Shown here: piece after piece, positions 1 to 6,468 of the stretch | Layout: each line of letters begins with the position of its first letter | Position numbering within the stretch: position 1 is the first letter of the stretch | From: Thermoplasmata archaeon | GTDB lineage: Archaea > Thermoplasmatota > Thermoplasmata > Thermoplasmatales > Thermoplasmataceae | Direction of reading: 5' to 3' | DNA: 10,752 nucleotides | Assembly (NCBI GenBank): GCA_021790415.1 | Contig: JAJYDZ010000024.1 | Span: 1-10,752 of the forward strand | Position numbers and translations under genes: made by a program | The notes under the pieces: generated by a model | Seen by the model: only the letters and a program-made list of their open reading frames with translations | What the model was told of the DNA's origin: nothing | Database searches by the model: none

Positions 1-348
1 AATAACAATTTTATGAATCTTGTAGAAGAACTTTTGGGGGACAGAGCCTCCACTTTATACGCTACAATTATCTATATTCTCCAGAAGTTTGATCTTCTGT
101 TTATTCCCCTACAGCAAGCGAACTTTGAAACGCCTATTGGGAATTATGGCAATATCATGTCTTTTGCTATTGAACTCACAAAAGATGTTCCGTTGAGGAC
201 TCAGGATTTACTTCACCTCTCTTACGCGCACGCAATTACAGAGTCAACAAAATCATCCATTGAATTTATGAATAGAGACAAGGAATTTGACGTTTTCAAA
301 ACAGAAATATTCGAAGCAACTGGAATAACAGTTGCTTTTCTAACCTAA
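1..348 (+). CDS. PIN-domain (VapC-like) protein, 3' part
   Basis: The reading frame is open from the first base, with four sense codons before the ATG at 13, so the gene most likely begins outside the window and only its C-terminal part is visible. Counting from that ATG, the pattern TQDLLHLSYA (D65) followed by MNRDKEF (D89) and a closing GITVAFLT strand matches the C-terminal half of PIN-domain ribonucleases, where these two aspartates join upstream acidic residues to bind the catalytic metal. Family members are often VapC toxins that cleave RNA and sit just downstream of a small antitoxin gene. The expected position of an antitoxin is outside the window, so toxin status cannot be decided. 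It ends with TAA at 346-348. The call rests on motif spacing only. Confidence 0.6.
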   Translation, partial: NNNFMNLVEELLGDRASTLYATIIYILQKFDLLFIPLQQANFETPIGNYGNIMSFAIELTKDVPLRTQDLLHLSYAHAITESTKSSIEFMNRDKEFDVFKTEIFEATGITVAFLT

Positions 349-503
349 TCTATAATAATTTTTCTTTGCTTTGCACAAATAGATAAAAAGAATGAAGTTT
401 TATTCACTCCAAGGCTTATATTAATTCAAATTAGAAATAAAATTAATTATTCTATATCCTTGAAATTCTTATATTGTTCTGTAGGGCTATTAGTATCCCA
501 GTG

Positions 504-2453
504 TCATTTATTACTTTCTTTCTTGAACTCATCTATAGCAGCTTTAATTTCATCAACTGAAGCTGAGCTTTCAAGTGTTGTAATATCCCCTGGTAACTGC
601 CCCAGAAACACTGCTTTCACAACTCTTCTCATTATTTTTCCACTTCTTGTTTTTGGAAGATTGTTGACGATGTGTATTTCATCCGGGACATATATGGGCC
701 CCAGTTCTTCCCTTATTCTCTTTCGAAGGGTCGCAATGATCTCAGGAGTCCCTTTAAAATCATCCTTTATCACAACGAAGGCAACTATGCTTTCTCCCTT
801 AATGTCGTCAGGTTTTCCAAAAGCAGCTGCTTCAGCGACCTCTCTAGATGAAATCAGGGCGTCCTCTATCTCAATTGTACCAAGCCTGTGTCCTGATACC
901 TTAAGAACCTCATCTGCTCTTCCAAGGAGCCAGTAATATCCATCCTTGTCTCTTACCGCATAGTCTCCGCAATAATACATTCCTTTGAACTTTTCAAAAT
1001 ATGTCTTTTTAAACCTTTCAGGATCATTATTAAGTGTCAGAAACATTCCTGGCCACGGCTTCCTATACGCGATAAACCCCTTTTCACCTCTCCTAACCTC
1101 ATTTCCAGTCTCATCGAGGATAACCGGATCGATCCCGGGCATTGGAAAAGTTGCGGATCCCGGCTTTAATGGGGGTAAACCTAATCCCAATGATGGGGCA
1201 ATTACAAATCCTCCGGTCTCTGTCTGCCAGTAAGTGTCTATGATAGGGCAATTTAATTTTCCAATTATCTCATAATACCATTTCCATGCTGCGGGATTTA
1301 TTGGCTCTCCTACAGTCCCCAATACGTTAAGTGTGGAAATATCATGCATTTTCGGATATTTATCTCCAAACCGCATTAGTGTCCTTATGGCAGTAGGTGA
1401 TGTATATAGTATATTCACTCTGTATCGTTCAATAATTTCCCACATACGATCAGGTGCAGGGTATGTAATGGAACCCTCATACATTATTGAGGTGATCCCC
1501 AAAATCAAAGGGGCAAATACTATGTAGCTGTGCCCGGTAACCCATCCTATATCTGCTGCGCACCACCATCTATCATCCTCAGCGGGGTTGAACGCCCATT
1601 TCATGGTGTTTGCTACCCAAACTGCATATCCTCCATTTCCGTGCACAACTCCTTTTGGTTTTCCTGTTGTTCCTGAAGTATACAGAATGTAAAGCGGATC
1701 ATTGGAATCCATCTCTACCGGTTTCACATAGGTCATGCCGTCTCCAACTATTTCATGGTACCATATATCCCGGCCCTCCTCCATTGACACGCCATGATTC
1801 GTTCTTTTGACAACTATAACATTTGAAACTGTAGAAGTTTGTTCCAATGCTTCGTCAATTATCTTCTTTAGCTCCACGATCTTACCGTTCCTGTGGGCAC
1901 CATCTGCAGTAATGATCATCTTTGCCTGAGCGTCCTCTATTCTTTCGGCGACTGCAGATGCACCAAATCCAGCAAAAACAAAAGAGAATGTGGCACCTAT
2001 CCTTGCTGATGCAAGCATGGCGACAGGGGCTTCAAGAATCATGGGGAGATATATGAGTATCTTGTCCCCCTTCTTTATTCCCAGATTCAAGAGAGCAGAT
2101 GCAAGATTGTTAACTCTTCTATATAAACCATCGAATGTTATAATCTTCTCTTCCCCGTTTTCTCCGATCCACATATAAGCAGCCTTGTTTCGTCTGTGAG
2201 AAGTTATGTGCCTGTCAACTGCATTATATGAAATATTAAGTTTTCCGTTTACAAACCACTTGTAGAATGGTGGGTTACTATCGTCGAGAACTCTGTCCCA
2301 CGTTCTATACCAATCAAGCACAGTTGCGGCTCTGGACCAGAACTCTTCAGGATGTTCCAATGATTCCATGTGAGCTTTCTCAAATGCCCCAATTCCAGGA
2401 TGATAACGTTCATCGACTGGAAGCACTTCCCTGTTTTCTGATGTTTCTGCCAT
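504..2453 (-). CDS. acs: Acetyl-CoA synthetase (AMP-forming)
   Basis: This enzyme activates acetate to acetyl-CoA through acetyl-AMP in the cytoplasm. The 649-residue product has nearly the length of bacterial Acs (about 652) and the full set of ANL-superfamily motifs: phosphate loop YTSGTTGKPKG at 258-268, WWCAADIGWVTGHSY at 296-310, DTYWQTETGG at 406-415, YYCGDY at 493-498, the hinge GRADEVLKVSGHRLG at 511-525, and the catalytic lysine K606 in PKTRSGKIMRR, the residue acetylated by protein acetyltransferases in other species. W409 aligns with the tryptophan that restricts the pocket to acetate and propionate. The frame stays open to an ATG at 2492, but the ATG at 2453 is preferred because a TATA box lies about 28 bases before it. 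The start is therefore probably leaderless and the gene has its own promoter, although it lies behind the permease/PH-like pair on the same strand. Confidence 0.95.
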   Translation of the reverse strand: MAETSENREVLPVDERYHPGIGAFEKAHMESLEHPEEFWSRAATVLDWYRTWDRVLDDSNPPFYKWFVNGKLNISYNAVDRHITSHRRNKAAYMWIGENGEEKIITFDGLYRRVNNLASALLNLGIKKGDKILIYLPMILEAPVAMLASARIGATFSFVFAGFGASAVAERIEDAQAKMIITADGAHRNGKIVELKKIIDEALEQTSTVSNVIVVKRTNHGVSMEEGRDIWYHEIVGDGMTYVKPVEMDSNDPLYILYTSGTTGKPKGVVHGNGGYAVWVANTMKWAFNPAEDDRWWCAADIGWVTGHSYIVFAPLILGITSIMYEGSITYPAPDRMWEIIERYRVNILYTSPTAIRTLMRFGDKYPKMHDISTLNVLGTVGEPINPAAWKWYYEIIGKLNCPIIDTYWQTETGGFVIAPSLGLGLPPLKPGSATFPMPGIDPVILDETGNEVRRGEKGFIAYRKPWPGMFLTLNNDPERFKKTYFEKFKGMYYCGDYAVRDKDGYYWLLGRADEVLKVSGHRLGTIEIEDALISSREVAEAAAFGKPDDIKGESIVAFVVIKDDFKGTPEIIATLRKRIREELGPIYVPDEIHIVNNLPKTRSGKIMRRVVKAVFLGQLPGDITTLESSASVDEIKAAIDEFKKESNK

Positions 2454-2474
2454 AACTATGTTTATGAAATGGCT

Positions 2475-2486
2475 CTTATATATTTT
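2475..2486 (-). promoter_or_regulatory. TATA box of acs
   Basis: On the minus strand the sequence AAAATATATAAG is centred about 28 bases before the ATG at 2453. In archaea transcription starts some 25 bases after the TATA centre, so the transcript should begin at or next to that ATG and be leaderless. The box overlaps the codons of the longer possible reading frame, which argues against the upstream start. Confidence 0.7.
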
Positions 2487-2616
2487 CCGCAAGTCTATTC
2501 TTTTAAGAGATCGATGCTTTAAGGATGGCTTTTCACACGATCTGTGATTATTATTTCTAAAATAAATCAGAAAAGAGCAGATAAGGAGAGTTGAATTTTA
2601 TAAGAAATTTTTTGTG

Positions 2617-2880
2617 TTATTGAGATTTTGAGTTTAAAATGCTTGAAATATCTGCTGCCCATAGATGTGCTCTGCATACCGTAATCTCAATTTCATTTAC
2701 ATAAAGAGTGGATGTTGTTAGAGCAGTCTTTATGAATGAATGCTTCTTGATGTTCTCGACCGGTATAGTGAACCCCTTACCCTTTCTTGGGATAAATTCC
2801 AGTGATTTCTCCGTCAATTTTAATGTGCCCCTCATTCCATCATAAATGGCAAGATCCAATCTAATGTAACTGCTCTGCAA
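2617..2880 (-). CDS. Small PH/GRAM-like domain protein
   Basis: An 87-residue soluble protein with no membrane segment. The order of elements (strand GTLKLTEKSLEFI at 18-30, turn PRKGKG, strand FTIPVENIKKHSFI at 37-50, strands around 58-69, and closing helix AHLWAADISSIL at 71-82) is typical of small PH-like or GRAM-like domains, in which a beta barrel is capped by one helix. Its ATG lies inside the last codons of the permease gene, a 20-bp overlap in another frame, which suggests translational coupling and a shared transcript. A later in-frame ATG at 2835 (M16) would remove the overlap but would cut into the first predicted strand. Function is unknown; by position it may act with the permease or at the membrane. 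Confidence 0.6.
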   Translation of the reverse strand: MQSSYIRLDLAIYDGMRGTLKLTEKSLEFIPRKGKGFTIPVENIKKHSFIKTALTTSTLYVNEIEITVCRAHLWAADISSILNSKSQ

Positions 2881-4411
2881 GTTTTTCCTCCTCCACTATA
2901 TTTACTGATTTTCCGGCCCTAGCAGCAACATCAGGCTTTAGTTTGACGGTCCTGACTGCATAAAATATTGCAAATATTAGGTATCCAAATGAGGCAATAA
3001 CTGCTTCGGAAATTGGAAAAACCGGGGGGTACAAGGATTCAAATAGAACCCAGACGAAGATTATGGTTGCAATTATTGGTAGAACATAATGCTCCGTTAT
3101 ATGAATGAAGGTGAAAATTCCATAATGCTTTTCTTTGAGCCTTAAAAACAGTGTCATGACGCTTGTGTTTAGGAGAATATGAGTAATGATTAACCCGAAC
3201 AGGGCAAGTGTTGTGAGGAAATCGAATGTACTTGACAAGGTTGAATAAACCAATGGATCTGAAGTGTTTGAATCGAATATTTTGAAGAAGGATTGCCCTA
3301 ACATAGCGTTGATTAACACCGTTCCTCCAATGGCTAGCAAAGATGCCATTGCTCCAATGAAAATTAAAGCTTTATGGGGAGTCACATATTTCTCATGAAT
3401 TTCAGCAAAATAGTGAGGTAAAACTCCATCCCTGCCCATGGCAAAATATACCCTCCCAGCATTGGACTGCATGGCCACCGAATCTGAAAATGCTGAGTTG
3501 AAAGCAACTAGAGATAACATCACACCTCCTGCAACTCCGGTATACATAGTTGCAACAATTATTCCCGGAATATTTGCCTGTGCAAAGCCACTCATAAGTG
3601 AAACCCCCCATCCAACTGTGAGTGCATATGCAACCTCAGTCAGTACCATACCCACTATGATGAGACCAAAAACAAGGCTTTTTGTTATAGCCCGGCTGTT
3701 CACAGCCTCTTCCCCCAAAGGTGCAGAACCTCCATAACCTATGAAACTTGTAAGGCCAAATATCATGCCAAGCCCCAGTCCACTTAGTGGGCCACCCACA
3801 CTATTAAATACAGGATTTGTTGTGAATGGATCAAAAACAGAGAGGGTGTTATCCTTAGCCTCAATAATAATTATGGCTGACATAACTGCAAGAAATATAA
3901 CCTCAAAGAATGCAGCAATTCTAATATATTTCATCTGTGGGCGAATGCCGAGGATTGCCAGAGAGATTGGTGCAAGGATAAAGACCAGAATAAAAGGAAT
4001 CCATATCCATGCGGGGAGAGAAATATGAAGAAAATATGAAAGAACTCCTGGAAGAACTACCCCGCCAACATACACTGGAATGGCAGCTGTGCTCGCTATT
4101 TGATACATAACATATAGAAGCCCCGACGTTATTGCAGGAGTTGGTCCAAATGCCGTGCCTATATACCCATAATAACCACCTGCACTTGCATGCCTTTTTG
4201 AAAGGTGGTAGAGAGTGTTCACTTCCAGAAACATTGTAACAGTGGCAATGAGAAATGCCAGAGGCGTTAGAAAGAAAGCAAAAGCAGCAGCAGATGTCAT
4301 AAAAGCAACTGTGTCACATGCGGGGGCCATGGCTGAGATCTCTTCGGCAATCGCGCCCCAAACACCAACCTGATCTCTCTTGAGTCTGAAGTTTGTCTTG
4401 TCGTTATTCAT
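2861..4411 (-). CDS. APC-superfamily amino acid permease
   Basis: A 516-residue integral membrane transporter with about 12 hydrophobic segments, probably a proton-coupled uptake system for an amino acid or related amine. The N-terminus GVWGAIAEEISAMAP (16-30) leads into an unwound first helix typical of the APC fold. Other family-like patterns are SAGGYYGYIGTAFGP (76-90), GIRPQMKY (155-162), and GYGGSAPLGEEAVNSRAITKS (225-245), the equivalent of the conserved EE..NP..IP region after TM6. The hydrophilic tail from about 485 is charged. The ATG at 4411 has a Shine-Dalgarno GAGGT 10 bases upstream, so it carries a leader, unlike most first genes here. It is divergent from an HxlR-type regulator with a palindrome between them, which suggests local control. 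Substrate cannot be read from the sequence. Confidence 0.9.
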   Translation of the reverse strand: MNNDKTNFRLKRDQVGVWGAIAEEISAMAPACDTVAFMTSAAAFAFFLTPLAFLIATVTMFLEVNTLYHLSKRHASAGGYYGYIGTAFGPTPAITSGLLYVMYQIASTAAIPVYVGGVVLPGVLSYFLHISLPAWIWIPFILVFILAPISLAILGIRPQMKYIRIAAFFEVIFLAVMSAIIIIEAKDNTLSVFDPFTTNPVFNSVGGPLSGLGLGMIFGLTSFIGYGGSAPLGEEAVNSRAITKSLVFGLIIVGMVLTEVAYALTVGWGVSLMSGFAQANIPGIIVATMYTGVAGGVMLSLVAFNSAFSDSVAMQSNAGRVYFAMGRDGVLPHYFAEIHEKYVTPHKALIFIGAMASLLAIGGTVLINAMLGQSFFKIFDSNTSDPLVYSTLSSTFDFLTTLALFGLIITHILLNTSVMTLFLRLKEKHYGIFTFIHITEHYVLPIIATIIFVWVLFESLYPPVFPISEAVIASFGYLIFAIFYAVRTVKLKPDVAARAGKSVNIVEEEKLAEQLH

Positions 4412-4421
4412 TGCTTGAATT

Positions 4422-4426
4422 ACCTC
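4422..4426 (-). promoter_or_regulatory. Shine-Dalgarno site of the permease gene
   Basis: GAGGT on the minus strand stands 10 bases before the ATG at 4411 and fits the archaeal 16S 3' end. It shows that the permease mRNA has a leader of more than about 15 bases. This places its TATA box upstream of about 4450, probably in the AT-rich stretch 4465-4490. Confidence 0.6.
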
Positions 4427-4445
4427 TTAGTGTCATGAATATTTA

Positions 4446-4462
4446 ATTAGTATGATACTAAT
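4446..4462. promoter_or_regulatory. 17-bp palindrome, candidate operator
   Basis: ATTAGTATGATACTAAT is a perfect palindrome of two 8-base arms around a central G. It lies in the 142-bp gap between the permease gene and the divergent HxlR-type regulator, 35 bp from the permease start and about 90 bp from the regulator start. If the permease TATA box is the AT-rich stretch 4465-4475, the palindrome would sit between TATA and the transcription start, a classic repressor position. Binding by the neighbouring regulator is inferred. Confidence 0.6.
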
Positions 4463-4525
4463 GTATTTATTTTTATCTGATCAATATATGAAACCTTTGT
4501 TCTATTTTTATTTGCATAGAAAACA

Positions 4526-4534
4526 GAAATATAG
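4526..4534 (+). promoter_or_regulatory. TATA box of the HxlR-type regulator
   Basis: GAAATATAG is centred about 24 bases before the ATG at 4554, which fits a leaderless transcript. The match to a strong archaeal TATA box is moderate, and no Shine-Dalgarno site is visible in front of the gene. Confidence 0.45.
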
Positions 4535-4553
4535 AATCCTGTCATGTTAGCAT

Positions 4554-4940
4554 ATGGGAATTGCCAATGAGGGGGAATTAGATAGAAATGAGCAGAGAAG
4601 AATAAACAATAGAATGAAGGCATGCATGATTGAGTATGGAAATCAAACTATTTGCATTGACCCCTCGATGGCTATTTTGAAGGTACTTGGTAAAAAGTAC
4701 ACCATCCTCATACTAGCATTGCTTGGCAATAATATTCGAAAAAAGAACTTCAATGAAATTTTGAAAGATATACCGTTTTCAAGCGCAACAGCAATATCTT
4801 CCAGACTTAAAGAGCTCATATCTCTTGGTCTTATTTCAAGGGATGAGAATCAAACGGTAACATATTCCCTAACGGATAATGGGAAGCTTATAAGAAGTGA
4901 TTTAAGACCGTTACTTGAGCATATAGGGGAATCACTATAA
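4554..4940 (+). CDS. HxlR-family (DUF24) winged-helix regulator
   Basis: A 128-residue DNA-binding protein. Residues 34-125 follow the HxlR pattern: C34, then MAILKVLGKKYTILILALL (39-57) in place of the usual GGKW..LIL helix, the recognition region SATAISSRLKELISLGLI (77-94), and a wing with a TYSLTDNGK element (103-111). C34 sits near the place of the conserved N-terminal cysteine that senses thiol or quinone stress in bacterial relatives such as YodB and HypR. Redox sensing here is only a possibility, and C24 is a second candidate. The first 20 residues are polar and charged and may be an extension; M21 is an alternative start, but the TATA box favours 4554. The gene is divergent from the permease with a palindrome in the gap, so it may control that gene, itself, or both. 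Confidence 0.8.
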   Translation: MGIANEGELDRNEQRRINNRMKACMIEYGNQTICIDPSMAILKVLGKKYTILILALLGNNIRKKNFNEILKDIPFSSATAISSRLKELISLGLISRDENQTVTYSLTDNGKLIRSDLRPLLEHIGESL

Positions 4941-4968
4941 TGAAAAACCGTTTATAGGGCAAAGCTCT

Positions 4969-4990
4969 GATAAGGATAGTATTTCTTATC
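4969..4990. promoter_or_regulatory. Inverted repeat between regulator and LURP-one gene
   Basis: GATAAGGA and TTCTTATC form an 8-bp arm pair with one G-T position around a 6-base loop. It lies 29 bases past the regulator stop and about 22 bases before the TATA box of the next gene. It could be an operator for that promoter or a hairpin at the end of the regulator mRNA. No T-run follows, which makes an operator slightly more likely. Confidence 0.35.
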
Positions 4991-5011
4991 GTGATATGGG
5001 TCTAAAATATA

Positions 5012-5023
5012 TTTATATATAAA
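5012..5023 (+). promoter_or_regulatory. TATA box of the LURP-one-related gene
   Basis: TTTATATATAAA, one of the best TATA boxes in the window, is centred 25 bases before the ATG at 5042. The transcript should start at or beside that ATG, so the gene is leaderless and is transcribed separately from the regulator upstream. Confidence 0.75.
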
Positions 5024-5041
5024 CCAAATCATTACAGTCTG

Positions 5042-5638
5042 ATGTCACAAAATGCACTTAACTCAATTACAGCAGAATTAAATGGTAAAGAAGAAATTCT
5101 AATGAAGAAAAAAATAGTGGCTCTAGGAAAGCATTATAATGTTATGGATAAAGATAAAAACAATATTTGTTCCGTGCACCTCAGTTGGGGTCAAAATCTT
5201 GGTGGCGAATCTATTAGCCAGTATGGGGGAAAATGGATAGGAAGATCCATGAAATATACGTACAAGATTAAGGATAATCAGGATGAACTTGCTCTGGAGG
5301 TTAAAAAATATGCTGGCTCTTGGAAGACATCTTTTGAGGTCGTCGAACCTGAAACTGGAACTATAATTGGAAAAATATTGCTTAAAAGAAGTTTTCTCAT
5401 AGGAGGAATAAAGGCAAGATGGACTAAAAGCGATAGTGACGATCCTGTCATGACAGTTAAGGGAAATGTGATGCGAAGAAAATATCTCATAGTTGGCTCT
5501 GACGGTAAAGAAATTGCAAAGATCAGACACAAAATAGTTGCTGTAAGGGATGTCTGGCCCATAAAACTTTACGATAAAAAAATGGGGTTACAGGCAATCA
5601 TTTTTGCCGCAGTTTTGGATTTTGAAAAGGAGATGTGA
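5042..5638 (+). CDS. LURP-one-related (LOR, tubby/scramblase-like) protein
   Basis: A 198-residue protein without signal peptide or strong membrane segment until a short hydrophobic C-terminal helix. From about residue 22 it shows the repeating strands of the LURP-one/scramblase beta barrel: KKIVALGKHYNVMDKDKNNI at 23-42, a middle block with KYTYKIKD and SFEVVEPETGTIIGKI, then KYLIVGSDGKEIAKIRHK and IKLYD near the end, closed by QAIIFAAVLDFEKEM, the pattern of the barrel's central helix. Known relatives include plant LOR, tubby and phospholipid scramblases, several of which bind membrane lipids; the archaeal role is unknown. Start 5042 is chosen from the TATA box 25 bases upstream; M21 at 5102 is the alternative and would still keep the barrel. 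Its stop is 8 bp from the stop of the convergent membrane-protein gene. Confidence 0.65.
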   Translation: MSQNALNSITAELNGKEEILMKKKIVALGKHYNVMDKDKNNICSVHLSWGQNLGGESISQYGGKWIGRSMKYTYKIKDNQDELALEVKKYAGSWKTSFEVVEPETGTIIGKILLKRSFLIGGIKARWTKSDSDDPVMTVKGNVMRRKYLIVGSDGKEIAKIRHKIVAVRDVWPIKLYDKKMGLQAIIFAAVLDFEKEM

Positions 5639-5646
5639 TCAACCTT

Positions 5647-6297
5647 TCAAACGCCTCTTCTTGCCATATAATTAACAGTTAAAAATACAACTGCAAAGAT
5701 AGGTATTAGATAGATGTCCAATGTGGTTGTGACACTTTCAAGGTACCAGAAGATGGAGAATGTCAGAAGAAGCGATGAAACCAGAATCTTCATGATTGCC
5801 TGCTTAACCTTTCTCACCTGAGATCTCAATATATATGCTGCAACTACAACTATTGCAACACCTGCAAATAAACCTTCCAGAGTCGAATTATAGGATTGTG
5901 GGAAAAGAGCCACCAGAACTATTGCTGCTTCAAATGATTCAACGGCACCAACAGAGAAAGCTGTTACCAACAAGCTGTTTTTTCCCGACTCCTCATGAGA
6001 ATTTTTAGGAGGTCCATATTTTTGAAATTTGACAGACCTTCTTGCACTGAAAAAGAGTCTTATTCCAAAATAAAGAAGTAGCGTTGCTGAAATTAACCTT
6101 ACATAAAATATTGGAAAAAATAAAAGAAGATCTCCTGCTATGGCAGTAATACTCAGTACTATTGCAGAGCTTAGCCCTATTGCAAGGAATATCGATATTT
6201 CTTTTTGCTCTGCATAGAGTGCAATGCCAACAGCTGACGCTTCTGACATTTCCAAAAGAGTTATGCCCATTGCAGCCAATAGAATAGGAATATTCAT
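5647..6297 (-). CDS. Seven-helix membrane protein with duplicated ExxEA motif, FTR1-like
   Basis: A 216-residue hydrophobic protein with about seven membrane segments (roughly 2-24, 34-58, 62-84, 107-131, 138-157, 169-187, 192-212) and a polar loop at 85-106. The first and fourth segments carry the same motif: LEMSEASAVGIAL (E16, E19) and VESFEAAIVLVAL (E120, E123). This is the layout of FTR1/EfeU iron permeases, whose TM1 and TM4 each hold REGLE; here the leading arginine is missing, being L15 and V119. A metal-transport role is therefore a reasonable inference, but the substrate is unknown and no iron-uptake partner lies nearby. The frame stays open to a TTG at 6360. The ATG at 6297 is preferred because it begins right before TM1 and has a weak TATA box about 29 bases upstream. 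An archaeal family of uncharacterised membrane proteins is the cautious alternative name. Confidence 0.6.
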   Translation of the reverse strand: MNIPILLAAMGITLLEMSEASAVGIALYAEQKEISIFLAIGLSSAIVLSITAIAGDLLLFFPIFYVRLISATLLLYFGIRLFFSARRSVKFQKYGPPKNSHEESGKNSLLVTAFSVGAVESFEAAIVLVALFPQSYNSTLEGLFAGVAIVVVAAYILRSQVRKVKQAIMKILVSSLLLTFSIFWYLESVTTTLDIYLIPIFAVVFLTVNYMARRGV

Positions 6298-6320
6298 GAT
6301 ATAATTCAGGTATTGCCTCA

Positions 6321-6332
6321 GTATATTAAATG
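6321..6332 (-). promoter_or_regulatory. Possible TATA box of the FTR1-like gene
   Basis: On the minus strand CATTTAATATAC is centred about 29 bases before the ATG at 6297. It supports that start as near-leaderless, and it lies inside the extra codons that a TTG start at 6360 would add. The match to a TATA consensus is only fair. Confidence 0.4.
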
Positions 6333-6468
6333 TATTTAGTGATAAGTGGCCATAACTCAAGACTATGTCAACTAATGCTATGTATGACTTTTCAATCTGC
6401 TTCGCACACTATACTAAAAAATGAACTTGAAATCGTCAAATTCTTATCTGCGCTTTACATGGCATTCT

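Noticed and set aside
489..496. ATTAGTAT, identical to one arm of the 17-bp palindrome
   Set aside because: It is a lone half site just past the 3' end of acs, with no second arm and no promoter nearby; chance is enough.
460..936. A plus-strand frame of 158 codons opposite acs
   Set aside because: It is antisense to clearly conserved acs coding sequence, has no promoter and no recognisable protein pattern.
3438..4028. Two plus-strand frames opposite the permease
   Set aside because: They are mirror frames of a membrane-protein gene with no start signals or family resemblance.
5123..5562. Two minus-strand frames opposite the LURP-one gene
   Set aside because: The plus-strand gene has a strong promoter and a coherent beta-barrel pattern; the opposite frames have neither.
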